Shown here piece by piece: positions 23,589-32,830 of a stretch of 38,773 nt of DNA. A program made the translations under genes and the position numbers. Every line of letters starts with the position of its first letter. Position 1 is the first letter of the stretch. The notes beneath the pieces are model-generated. The model did not search any database. It was not told the DNA's origin and was given only the letters and a program-made list of their open reading frames with translations. Origin of the DNA: Fibrobacter sp. (lineage in GTDB: Bacteria > Fibrobacterota > Fibrobacteria > Fibrobacterales > Fibrobacteraceae); NCBI GenBank assembly GCA_024398845.1, contig JAKSIM010000027.1:1-38773 (forward strand). Direction: 5' to 3'.

Positions 23589-24468
23589 TGAATTTTTTCG
23601 CGATGTTCTTGAAGAAATTTTTGATTTTATCGGGGAAGATTACATAGCGCCCGAGTAAGCGACTCTTGGTGAAGTAGCCGCTTTCGCGGGAGTCCACGCA
23701 GTGGTGGCCTCGTTCGCAGGCGAGGTAATAACAGTCCTCTTCTACGACGATATTCTCGATAAGGCTCGAGTCGCTTGCGTTGTGCAGTTCGCGGCGCAGT
23801 GTGATGGCGGCGTTTCCCGGTTCCGCCTGACGAATTTGCATTTCGATAAGGCGTCTGTCTTGCCAGGGGAGCACGTTGATTTCTTGTAGGCTTACTTGGC
23901 GGTTGCCGAGCTTTGTTGCGCCTACGCGGTCAATATGGAGTTCGCGGTCGCCTTGCCAAAGGGTTGTGGTTACGTAAAAGTCGGCACCTTGTTCAAATAG
24001 GAGCGTGATGGCGTTGTCTTGTTCTATGTCGTTGAGCTTGCTAAAATGTAACGTATCGCCTTTTTTGGGGATGTATAGACTGCGGCTTTCGATAAAGGCG
24101 CTTTCTCCCTTCCACTTAAATCGCAATTTCCCTGATTTGACACGACCGTTATCCGAGATGAAGAGCGAGTCGCCAGGCATGGCGATGACTTTGCGTACAA
24201 GGTTCTCGTGGCTTCGAAGTTTTGCCCAGACAGTTTCGTTGAGTTTGATTTTTTCAATGCACTGCGGCAGTTTGCACATCCAGAGGAATGAATTCTCCTT
24301 GTGCCTCGGAGACATGGAGGCGTTCTCCATTTGAAGAGGCTCAAAAATATAGTAGCGCACAGTGATGGCCGCTAAAAAGAAAATAATCAAAATAAATACA
24401 AGGAAGAACACGTGAGACTTGGAGTTCTTCCGTTGTAATATTTTGAGGGATCTTTTTAGGGATGCCAT
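23575..24468 (-). CDS. lepB: signal peptidase I-like protein with altered catalytic motifs
   Basis: 297 aa. One membrane anchor (about 19-40) is followed by an S26-type periplasmic domain. The catalytic Ser is present (MENASMSP, Ser51). At the position of the catalytic Lys the sequence is VRKVIAMPGD, whereas the family has (V/I)KRV.G.PGD; the Lys and Arg are swapped (Arg92 in the Lys slot, Lys93 next). The box GDNRxNSxDSR is reduced to CERGHHCVDSR. Context is conventional: it is 26 bases after lepA, the order known from many bacteria. It would normally cleave signal peptides. Whether it is active, uses Lys93, or is a specialised paralogue cannot be decided here. Confidence 0.8.
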   Translation of the reverse strand: MASLKRSLKILQRKNSKSHVFFLVFILIIFFLAAITVRYYIFEPLQMENASMSPRHKENSFLWMCKLPQCIEKIKLNETVWAKLRSHENLVRKVIAMPGDSLFISDNGRVKSGKLRFKWKGESAFIESRSLYIPKKGDTLHFSKLNDIEQDNAITLLFEQGADFYVTTTLWQGDRELHIDRVGATKLGNRQVSLQEINVLPWQDRRLIEMQIRQAEPGNAAITLRRELHNASDSSLIENIVVEEDCYYLACERGHHCVDSRESGYFTKSRLLGRYVIFPDKIKNFFKNIAKKFITAK

Positions 24469-24494
24469 GGTCGCTAGTTCCTTTGCAAACGGGG

Positions 24495-26315
<1,821 letters not shown>

Positions 26316-26405
26316 AGAATTCTTGTCGTTTGTTTTTTGCAGCCACAAATATAGAAATTTAGGCGCGATGCGGTGAAAATTTAGGGTTGGAGCGTTGGTT
26401 TGCGT

Positions 26406-26434
26406 TTGTAAAAAGCGCGAAAAATATCTATATT
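26406..26434 (+). promoter_or_regulatory. promoter of the cyclophilin gene (near-leaderless)
   Basis: TTGTAA (26406-26411), a 17-base spacer and TATATT (26429-26434) give a start near 26441, only two or three bases before the ATG at 26444. No Shine-Dalgarno sequence fits between. Confidence 0.55.
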
Positions 26435-26443
26435 CTGTCGGGT

Positions 26444-26977
26444 ATGAATTTGCTTAAAAAGTTTTTGCTATGCACCGCCTTCCTGGGACTGTATTCCTTG
26501 TCCTTTGCCGAAGGAAAGGTGTTTAATAAAGATTATTCTGGCATTACAGCTATTGAAGCGATTATTACAACGCATGAGGGCGAAATTGTCTTGGATTTAG
26601 ATTTCAAGGCTGCCCCTAATACGGTTGCGAATTTCGTGGACCTCGCCGATAAGGGCTTTTACAATGGACTTGTGTTCCATAGGGTGATTCCTGGATTTAT
26701 GATTCAGGGCGGAGATCCTGAAGGTTCTGGCAAGGGTGGCCCCGGCTATGCCATCGATGATGAAATTTCGGATCTCAAGCATGAAACGGGTGTTATTTCT
26801 ATGGCCAATTATGGTCCGAACACCAGTGGATCCCAGTTCTTTATTACGCAGTTGCCTCAGCCCCATTTAAATGGCAAGCATACTGTTTTCGGTAAGGTGT
26901 TGAGCGGCCAGGATGTTGTTTGCCGCATCGAGCCGAACGATCCCATTATTAACATCAAAATCGTGGAAAAAAAGTAA
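26444..26977 (+). CDS. periplasmic cyclophilin-type peptidyl-prolyl isomerase
   Basis: 177 aa from ATG 26444, chosen because it begins a signal peptide ([22 protein letters not shown]); an upstream in-frame ATG would spoil it. The cyclophilin core has [29 protein letters not shown] and [17 protein letters not shown], with active-site Arg of FHRV, the Phe of GFM, and Gln of SQFF. It catalyses cis-trans isomerisation of prolyl bonds during folding of exported proteins. The next gene starts three bases after its stop, so the two form an operon. Family name is certain; the specific gene symbol (ppiA-type) is not assigned. Confidence 0.92.
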   Translation: MNLLKKFLLCTAFLGLYSLSFAEGKVFNKDYSGITAIEAIITTHEGEIVLDLDFKAAPNTVANFVDLADKGFYNGLVFHRVIPGFMIQGGDPEGSGKGGPGYAIDDEISDLKHETGVISMANYGPNTSGSQFFITQLPQPHLNGKHTVFGKVLSGQDVVCRIEPNDPIINIKIVEKK

Positions 26978-26980
26978 GCT

Positions 26981-28108
26981 ATGAGTTCAAAAAAAGCGTC
27001 TAGTGCAAAGAAGCCCGCAGCTAAGGCTGCTCCGGCCAAGAAGGCTCCGGCAAAGGCCGCCCCGGCGAAGAAGGCTCCCGCTCCGGCCAAGAAGGCCCCG
27101 GCAAAGGCCGCACCAGCAAAGAAGGCTCCTGCTCCGGCTAAAAAGGCCCCGGCAAAGGCCGCTCCGGCAAAGAAGGCTCCTGCAAAAGTTGCACCTGCGA
27201 AAAAAGCTCCGGTGAAGGCCGCGCCTGCAAAGAAGGCTCCTGCAAAAGTTGCACCTGCGAAAAAAGCTCCGGTGAAGGCCGCACCTGCGAAAAAGGCTCC
27301 GGTTCCGGCAAAGAAGGCTCCTGCAAAGGTCGCACCGGCAAAGAAGGTCGAACCTAAGGTAGACAAGAAGGCTCTTGCGAAGGCCGCCGCCGAAAAGGCC
27401 GCTGCCGAGAAGAAGGCCGCCGCCGAAAAGGCCGCTGCCGAGAAGAAGGCCGCCGCCGAAAAGGCTGCCGCCGAGAAGAAGGCCGCCGCCGAAAAGGCTG
27501 CCGCCGAGAAGAAGGCCGCTGCCGAAAAGGCCGCCGCCGAGAAGGCTGCTGCCGAAAAGGCCGCCGCCGAGAAAGCTGCTGCCGAGAAGGCCAAGAATCC
27601 TGTTATCGAATCGATTTTGCTTGCTAACGGCAAAAAGCCAATCAAGACCATCATGTTCATCGAAGTGAAGGAAGAGGACGACAAGGCCAACCAGAAGAAG
27701 GTTTCCTCGGAACTCAAGCAGCTCGAAAAGAAACCGACTTCCGCTATTCGTCATAAGCTTTCCCTCGCCGAAGAAACGCAGGAAGAATTGACCGAACGTA
27801 TTTTGAAGGAACTTGAGGAACAGAACCTCGCGTTCACGCGTGAAGCCGCCACACAGATGTGTACGCGCTGCAACCGCAACCTCGTGTCTCCCGACTTCTG
27901 GGTCGACAAGCACTTGGGTTATTGCGAAGAATGTGCCGCAATTCTAAAGCTTGGCCAGTCCAAGGAAGCCCGTAAGGTGGAATACCAGATGGGCGCCATG
28001 GGCGGGGACTCGCTTGACGAGGCTGATGAAGACAGCGAATTTATGGACGGACCGGATGCGGCCGACCTGAAGGAAGCTGAAGAAGAACTCGCCGATATGG
28101 ACGATTAA
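26981..28108 (+). CDS. Lys/Ala/Pro-rich protein with C-terminal zinc-finger-like motif
   Basis: 375 aa in three parts. Residues 1-130 are AKKAPAKAAP-type repeats, histone H1-like and very basic. Residues about 130-205 are AAAEKAAAEKK repeats, expected to be a long helix or coiled coil. Residues about 206-375 include a helical region and CTRCNRNLVSPDFWVDKHLG then CEEC, a four-Cys zinc-binding pattern of the DksA/TraR type, and a very acidic tail (EEELADMDD). Basic tails of this type bind DNA or RNA. The C-terminal part may bind RNA polymerase, but this is a guess. It is the second gene after the cyclophilin, and a terminator follows at 28222. The repeats contain a near-exact 60-bp duplication (27181-27240 and 27241-27300), so length may vary between strains. 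Confidence 0.8.
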   Translation: MSSKKASSAKKPAAKAAPAKKAPAKAAPAKKAPAPAKKAPAKAAPAKKAPAPAKKAPAKAAPAKKAPAKVAPAKKAPVKAAPAKKAPAKVAPAKKAPVKAAPAKKAPVPAKKAPAKVAPAKKVEPKVDKKALAKAAAEKAAAEKKAAAEKAAAEKKAAAEKAAAEKKAAAEKAAAEKKAAAEKAAAEKAAAEKAAAEKAAAEKAKNPVIESILLANGKKPIKTIMFIEVKEEDDKANQKKVSSELKQLEKKPTSAIRHKLSLAEETQEELTERILKELEEQNLAFTREAATQMCTRCNRNLVSPDFWVDKHLGYCEECAAILKLGQSKEARKVEYQMGAMGGDSLDEADEDSEFMDGPDAADLKEAEEELADMDD

Positions 28109-28180
28109 TTTATCGCGAGTCGGCGATTAATGTCGCAGTTCGGCGATTAATGTCGCAGTTCGGCGATTAACGTTGCAAAC
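28101..28180. repeat. 20-bp tandem repeat after the Lys/Ala-rich gene
   Basis: CGGCGATTAATGTCGCAGTT occurs at 28121-28140 and 28141-28160. A degenerate unit follows at 28161-28180 and one overlaps the stop codon at 28101-28120. Each unit repeats the GATTAA found at the gene's own end. Confidence 0.75.
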
Positions 28181-28221
28181 CAGCGTTCTACGCCGCGAGT
28201 TGTTAAAATTGTAAATCGCAA

Positions 28222-28255
28222 AAAGTTACCTACCGTTGGTGGGTGACTTTTTTTT
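28222..28255 (+). terminator. terminator of the cyclophilin / Lys-rich gene operon
   Basis: AAAGTTACCTACC and GGTGGGTGACTTT pair around GTT with two G-U pairs, followed by Ts. Confidence 0.75.
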
Positions 28256-28262
28256 ACGGATA

Positions 28263-28312
28263 AAATAAAAAAATACCGTCCAAATTCAGTGAAATCGAAT
28301 TATGGACGGTAT
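28263..28312 (-). terminator. terminator of lexA
   Basis: On the minus strand ATACCGTCCA (28312-28303) pairs with TGGACGGTAT (28282-28273) and is followed by a run of seven Ts. A further AATTC/GAATT pair extends the stem. Confidence 0.85.
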
Positions 28313-28338
28313 GTTTTGTCGAAAATGCAAAAAAGGAT

Positions 28339-28992
28339 TTAGTTCACCTTGCGCATCACGCCAATCACGCGGCCGGCAATGGAAAAGTCCTTGTTGCTCT
28401 TTACGATGATCGGGCGGTACTTGGGGTTGGCCGGACGGAGTTCAATGTGGTCCGAAAGCGGCTGGTAATATTTGACCGTGGCTTCGTTATCGATTTGGGC
28501 CACGACGATTTCACCGCGTTCTGCGGATTTTTGCTGTCGAGCGAAAATCAGGTCACCGTCAAAGATGCCTGCGTTAATCATGGAATCGCCCTTGACGCGG
28601 AGTGCAAAAACGTCGGTGCGGCAGGCGAGGAAATCGCGGTCGATGGTGACCGTACCTTCGAGGTTCTGCACGGCGAGAATCGGCGTACCGGCGGCGACTC
28701 GGCCCACGATGGGGATTTCGATGGTGTTGCTTACGGCTTCTTCCATCGGTTGATCGTTGTCGGTGTTCAAAATTTCGATGCCGCGGCTCAGGCGAGGCGA
28801 GCGGTTGATGTAGCCCTTTTTGATGAGGGCGGCGAGAATGGAACGTACTCCATTGGTGGAGGAAATGTCAAAATGGTTGCCGATTTCGCGCACGGTGGGC
28901 GGCATTCGGTTTTCCTTGGAATACTTGCGGATGTATTCGTAAATTTCGGCCTGACGGTCGGTCAGTTCTTTGCGCTTGCTATTGTCTTCCAT
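28339..28992 (-). CDS. lexA: SOS repressor LexA
   Basis: 217 aa from ATG 28992, with GAGG eight bases upstream; a TTG five codons earlier is rejected. The N-terminal winged helix-turn-helix spans about 8-70 ([37 protein letters not shown]). The self-cleavage site is Ala101-Gly102 (VGRVAAGTP) and the Ser137/Lys174 dyad is intact (KGDSM, ATVKYY). On DNA damage RecA filaments trigger cleavage and derepression. Its own promoter has two boxes 31 bp apart, so it is autoregulated. The length is typical of the family. Confidence 0.96.
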   Translation of the reverse strand: MEDNSKRKELTDRQAEIYEYIRKYSKENRMPPTVREIGNHFDISSTNGVRSILAALIKKGYINRSPRLSRGIEILNTDNDQPMEEAVSNTIEIPIVGRVAAGTPILAVQNLEGTVTIDRDFLACRTDVFALRVKGDSMINAGIFDGDLIFARQQKSAERGEIVVAQIDNEATVKYYQPLSDHIELRPANPKYRPIIVKSNKDFSIAGRVIGVMRKVN

Positions 28993-29035
28993 TTTAAGCC
29001 TCGTCAAAAAAGGTGCTTGGAATTATACCTTTATA

Positions 29036-29064
29036 AATATAATGCACAAAAAGGCATTTGTCAA
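29036..29064 (-). promoter_or_regulatory. promoter of lexA
   Basis: On the minus strand TTGACA (29064-29059), a 17-base spacer and TATATT (29041-29036). A LexA box fills the spacer. Confidence 0.85.
29043..29056 (-). promoter_or_regulatory. LexA box 1 of lexA
   Basis: Minus strand TGCCTTTTTGTGCA, inside the promoter spacer. It is one defined position away from TGCNC-N4-GTGCA. Confidence 0.8.
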
Positions 29065-29073
29065 TAGGTTCAC

Positions 29074-29087
29074 TGCACAAAAATGCA
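29074..29087 (-). promoter_or_regulatory. LexA box 2 of lexA
   Basis: Minus strand TGCATTTTTGTGCA, identical to 178-191 in front of the radical SAM operon. It lies just upstream of the -35 box, 31 bp from box 1. Confidence 0.8.
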
Positions 29088-29205
29088 AAATTTACAATTT
29101 GTCCTAATTTGCGTAACTCGCCTTCTAATGTTTTAAAATTTTTTTTTTAAAGTTCTCTTTGCAGAGTGGATTTTTTTATAATTGAGGCAAGAGAAGAAAG
29201 AATAT

Positions 29206-29778
29206 ATGAATTCAAAAATTTTGTTTTTGTTGTTGGTCTTGACTGTAACGGGCGCTTTTGCGGAACCTCAAAAGGGTTCTATGCGCGATTCACGTGACGG
29301 TCGCAGTTATAAAACTGTTGTTGTCGGGTCCATTACATGGCTTGCCGAGAATTTGGCTTTTAAGGCGGATGGCAGCGCCTGCTACGATAACAAGGCCGAG
29401 AACTGCAACAAGTATGGCCGCCTGTACAATTTTGAAACTGCTTTGAAGGCGTGCCCGTCGGGTTGGCATTTGCCCGATAACGACGAGTGGAAACGTTTTC
29501 GCACGTTCATTGAAGATAGCGATGGCAAGGAAGCGGCGTGGGTGAGCCTAAAGTCGCGTGACAAGTGGGACGGTAGCGACCGTTATGGTTTTGATGTGGT
29601 GCCTGCTGGTAAAGCCACCGACGAATTTGTGGATTTGGGCGTGTCGGCGCATTTTTGGAGCGCCACAAGTGAAGATGGCGATGCCTATGGCTGGCATTTG
29701 GCTCCGCCAGGGGATTTCTCGATGGATTTTGACGTGAGTACCAACATGTATTCCGTCCGTTGCGTAAAAAACTACTAG
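29206..29778 (+). CDS. secreted FISUMP-domain protein (TIGR02145)
   Basis: 190 aa from ATG 29206, chosen for its signal peptide (MNSKILFLLLVLTVTGAFA) and AAGAAAG ribosome site. The domain runs nearly the whole chain: GSMRDSRDGRSYKTVVVGS, WLAENL, YGRLYNFETALKACPSGWHLP, EWKRF, FWSATSEDGDAYGWHL and a closing MYSVRCVKNY. This is the F. succinogenes major paralogous family, whose role is unknown but which is exported. TATAAT lies at 29177-29182. Its last 50 residues are duplicated in a fragment at 37.5-37.7 kb. The convergent GCS2 gene ends four bases away. Confidence 0.92.
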   Translation: MNSKILFLLLVLTVTGAFAEPQKGSMRDSRDGRSYKTVVVGSITWLAENLAFKADGSACYDNKAENCNKYGRLYNFETALKACPSGWHLPDNDEWKRFRTFIEDSDGKEAAWVSLKSRDKWDGSDRYGFDVVPAGKATDEFVDLGVSAHFWSATSEDGDAYGWHLAPPGDFSMDFDVSTNMYSVRCVKNY

Positions 29779-29782
29779 TTCA

Positions 29783-31057
29783 CTAGCCTTCGTAAAGCCG
29801 GTTGTGCGAGAGGCAATCGGCTAATTTTTTGTATTCGACGATGAACGCTTCGCGGCTAGGTGTGTTGCCGAGGTGCCTGTAAAGGGCGCTCGCGAGGGTG
29901 CCGCGTTCAAGCATCTTGTCGAGGAAAGTCCGTGAGACTTCGGTGATGTCATTTTTGACGACGCTGTAGATGTGCTTCCAGATGTCGCCTGCGGAGACGG
30001 CGCAGTTTTTGGCCGATTCGGGCGAGGTCGTGGCGGACATGCCAAAGAGTGCCTGGAATTCGGGCCAGTCTATGACCGTATTTTCGGCGTCCTTTGCTGT
30101 GCGTACCAGGAGATTGGCGAGCTTGTCTGTGTCGATGGCGCGAAGTTTTTGGCGGTATTCCTTCATTGACGAGACGTTCGTCGCAAATTTTGCAACAGAG
30201 AGCGCCTTGAGTGTTGCGATTTCGAGCTCGACGATGGCGATGTCTGCGTTTGGGCATTCTTGAATGTCGACCAGTCGGATTTCAATGGCCCCGCGGTCAA
30301 AGCGGGCTATGGCTCCGCGGCTATTCAAGAAGAAGTGATTCAGCAAATGCTCTGGATCGTGCGGGGCGATGTCGGCCTTGACCTTTTCGAATATGACCTT
30401 ATTGTAATCGTCGTAGGTGTAGACGGGTTCGGGAATGACTTTCCCCGCGATGCTCGGGATTTTATCTTGGTTGTGGCGGTATGTTTCGATTCGAGCGTCC
30501 AAAAATCCGCTGAATTTTCCGTCCAAATATGGGCTGCTCGCGGCAATGGCGGGTAGCAGCGGCAACATGACGCGGATGGTGGCGTGCAGTTCGCCGAATT
30601 CCTCGTCACCGTCAAACGAAAGGTTCACGTGGGTGGATTGCAGGTTCGACCATCCGTGGCCATTGCAGTTAAAAATGCGGTCGTAGGTATCGTAGATTTC
30701 TTTGCATTCGTAGGGCCACAGTTCTTTTTCGCTCGGGTCCATAAAGGGGTGGGCCGCACTCGGGAGGAGCATCGCGTTAATCTTTTCGAGTTTCTTGTTC
30801 GCTCGACGAATTTCGTGATGAAATCGCGAACCAAGTCCATTGAAGGTCGACCTCGGGTTTGCGCACTTGAATTCCAGCACATGGCTCACGAGCTCGTTCG
30901 AAAGTCCAATGTCATCGTACTCCACGTCGGAACGCTGGTTGCCGTCGCTGTCTTTGCCGAGCGGAACATCGGCGCGGGGGAGCACCTGCAGGGTGTCCTT
31001 GTCCACAATCATGAATTCCATTTCGACGCCAAAACGTTCCCAGAGTTTGTATGTCAT
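29783..31057 (-). CDS. GCS2-type glutamate-cysteine-ligase-like carboxylate-amine ligase
   Basis: 424 aa. The GCS2 fold is marked by FGVEMEFMIVD near the N-terminus (metal-binding Glu12 and Glu14), STHVNLSFDGDEEF around 145-155 (His/Asn), and DRGAIEIRLVDIQECPNADIA later (metal and Arg). Members join the gamma- or alpha-carboxyl of an amino acid to an amine using ATP. The true substrate is not clear: it is not the standard gshA, and its partner 40 bases upstream is a RimK-type ATP-grasp protein. Together they look like a peptide-synthesis or peptide-tagging pair. A small AGGTTC precedes its ATG. Confidence 0.85.
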   Translation of the reverse strand: MTYKLWERFGVEMEFMIVDKDTLQVLPRADVPLGKDSDGNQRSDVEYDDIGLSNELVSHVLEFKCANPRSTFNGLGSRFHHEIRRANKKLEKINAMLLPSAAHPFMDPSEKELWPYECKEIYDTYDRIFNCNGHGWSNLQSTHVNLSFDGDEEFGELHATIRVMLPLLPAIAASSPYLDGKFSGFLDARIETYRHNQDKIPSIAGKVIPEPVYTYDDYNKVIFEKVKADIAPHDPEHLLNHFFLNSRGAIARFDRGAIEIRLVDIQECPNADIAIVELEIATLKALSVAKFATNVSSMKEYRQKLRAIDTDKLANLLVRTAKDAENTVIDWPEFQALFGMSATTSPESAKNCAVSAGDIWKHIYSVVKNDITEVSRTFLDKMLERGTLASALYRHLGNTPSREAFIVEYKKLADCLSHNRLYEG

Positions 31058-31097
31058 AATGAACCTGTAAATAACTGATGTTTGGTTGAGCGCATTT

Positions 31098-32600
31098 TTA
31101 GATGTAAAATTCCCGGTCGTGCTGCAGAATCTTTTGCTGTGCTGCGTTCAGGCGGTCTTCAATGCGGTGGCGCAGCGAACGCATTATGGCGAGGTAAATT
31201 TTCTTTTTGGCGACCTGGTCTTCGATGCCCGCGTCAATATTCGGGTTGTCGTTGACTTCAATGACCATCGGTTTGCCGTTGACTTCCTTGATGTCTACGC
31301 CGTAGAGGCCGTTGCCAATCATGGATGCCACGCGGAGGGCGGTTTTTACCACACCATGCGGAACCATTTCGATGGAAACCGTGTCGAACATACCGCAGAT
31401 TTCGTCCTTGTCGGCGGAGTTCCAGTTGTAGATTTGCCAGTGGTCCTTGGCCATGTAGTATTTGCAGGCGTAGAGCGGCTTCCCGTCGAGAATGCCTATT
31501 CGCCAGTCAAATGCGGTTGGCGTGTATTCCTGTGCAATAAGCAGGTCACTTTTTTCGAACATTTCGTCCAGGGTCTTTTCCATTTCGACCTTGTCGTTCA
31601 CCTTTTTTACGCCGAGCGAGAAACTGGAATCCGGAGCCTTGATGACCATCGGGAATCCGAGTTCCTTGGCGAGCGTGTGGCGGTTTTCGCTGTGGGCGAT
31701 AATCGACTTGGGGGCGGGAATTTTACCTACGGTCATGAGTTCTTGCAGATAAACTTTGTTGGAACAACGCAAAATTGAGTCTGGGTCGTCTATGACGGCA
31801 ATGCCTTCGCTTTGGGCGCGTCGAGCAATGGCGTAAGTGTGGTGGTTTACGTTCGTTGTTTCGCGAATAAAAATGGCGTCGAATTCACCCACGCGATGGT
31901 AATCTTTTTTGGTAATCAGTTCTACGCGGAAACCGGTCTCTTGCGCCGCTTCAATAAAGTTGTGAATAGCTTCCTTGTTGCTCGGCGGTTCCTTTTCGTC
32001 AGGATTGATGAGAATGCCGAGATCGTAGAGGTATTCTTCGCTCTTGTTCGAAACAAAGCGCGTTTTTTCAAAGTATTCCTGGGCGAACCGGTCCACCATG
32101 TCTTTGTGGTTTTCTGGAATTTCGTCTACGCAAATGGGGCGGATGCTTTGGATGAACCATTTTTGCTTGAATACAAATTTGGCACGGAGTAGCGGGGCCT
32201 GAAAAATGCGGTAGAGTTCCTGCGAAAGTTCCAGGTACTGCGGGCTTACGTTTTGACCAAAGTAAATGGAAAGTACGAATTCCGTACCGGTCAGGTGCTT
32301 GAGGTTCCTTTGAATGAGTTCGTCAATTTCGTCGCTCACGATTTTCACCACGGCAGGGGCCTTGAAGTCGCGCATGCTCTTTACGTTCGGGATGACCTTG
32401 TGGCCGCGTGCTTCGGCGAGGAGTGAAACGTAATAGCCCTTGCTCTGGTAACTGTAGTCACGGCAAAGGTTAAAAACGCGAACATTTTTTTCTTTGGTGA
32501 ACTCGTGCTGGGTCAGGTAATCTTTAGCCGATATAATGTCAGCTTCGGGGATGTGAAACTTCCAATTCTTTGGATTGTTTACGACAATGATTTTTTTCAT
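31098..32600 (-). CDS. RimK-like ATP-grasp ligase with RLAN-type N-terminal domain
   Basis: 500 aa. The N-terminal part (about 1-190) resembles the RLAN domain found on some RimK-like ligases. The C-terminal ATP-grasp (about 280-490) has FPMVIKAPDSSFSLGVKKV (phosphate Lys and Gly loop), LIAQEYTPTAFDWRIGILDG, and MVIEVNDNPNIDAGIED (Mg-binding Glu/Asn/Asn). It would form an amide between a carboxyl and an amine in two steps through an acyl phosphate. It precedes the GCS2 gene by 40 bases. I recall such RimK-like plus GCS2-like pairs from comparative genomics of amidoligases, where the products are unknown. No ribosome site is obvious. Confidence 0.85.
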   Translation of the reverse strand: MKKIIVVNNPKNWKFHIPEADIISAKDYLTQHEFTKEKNVRVFNLCRDYSYQSKGYYVSLLAEARGHKVIPNVKSMRDFKAPAVVKIVSDEIDELIQRNLKHLTGTEFVLSIYFGQNVSPQYLELSQELYRIFQAPLLRAKFVFKQKWFIQSIRPICVDEIPENHKDMVDRFAQEYFEKTRFVSNKSEEYLYDLGILINPDEKEPPSNKEAIHNFIEAAQETGFRVELITKKDYHRVGEFDAIFIRETTNVNHHTYAIARRAQSEGIAVIDDPDSILRCSNKVYLQELMTVGKIPAPKSIIAHSENRHTLAKELGFPMVIKAPDSSFSLGVKKVNDKVEMEKTLDEMFEKSDLLIAQEYTPTAFDWRIGILDGKPLYACKYYMAKDHWQIYNWNSADKDEICGMFDTVSIEMVPHGVVKTALRVASMIGNGLYGVDIKEVNGKPMVIEVNDNPNIDAGIEDQVAKKKIYLAIMRSLRHRIEDRLNAAQQKILQHDREFYI

Positions 32601-32772
32601 TTTTTTAGGGGTGCTTGGAAACTTCTCGAGGCGCGCAGGGCCTTGCGATTAAAAGAGAAAAGTTTCTATCGAAATAGAGTCTAGAAATCTACTTCCTGTT
32701 AAAATGCGGCGGTGGGGGAGCCGACGTTTTCGGGACTTCCGCCAAATGCGCGCAAAAACTATCAAATAAAAT

Positions 32773-32800
32773 GTCCTGTGGCAAGAGATTGTCACAGGAC
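32773..32800 (-). terminator. terminator of the CotH gene
   Basis: GTCCTGTGGCAA and TTGTCACAGGAC pair around GAGA with one G-U. On the minus strand it is followed by ATTTTATTTG. Confidence 0.65.
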
Positions 32801-32830
32801 TGTGTGTTTTAGAGAGGAAACAAGTTCGCT

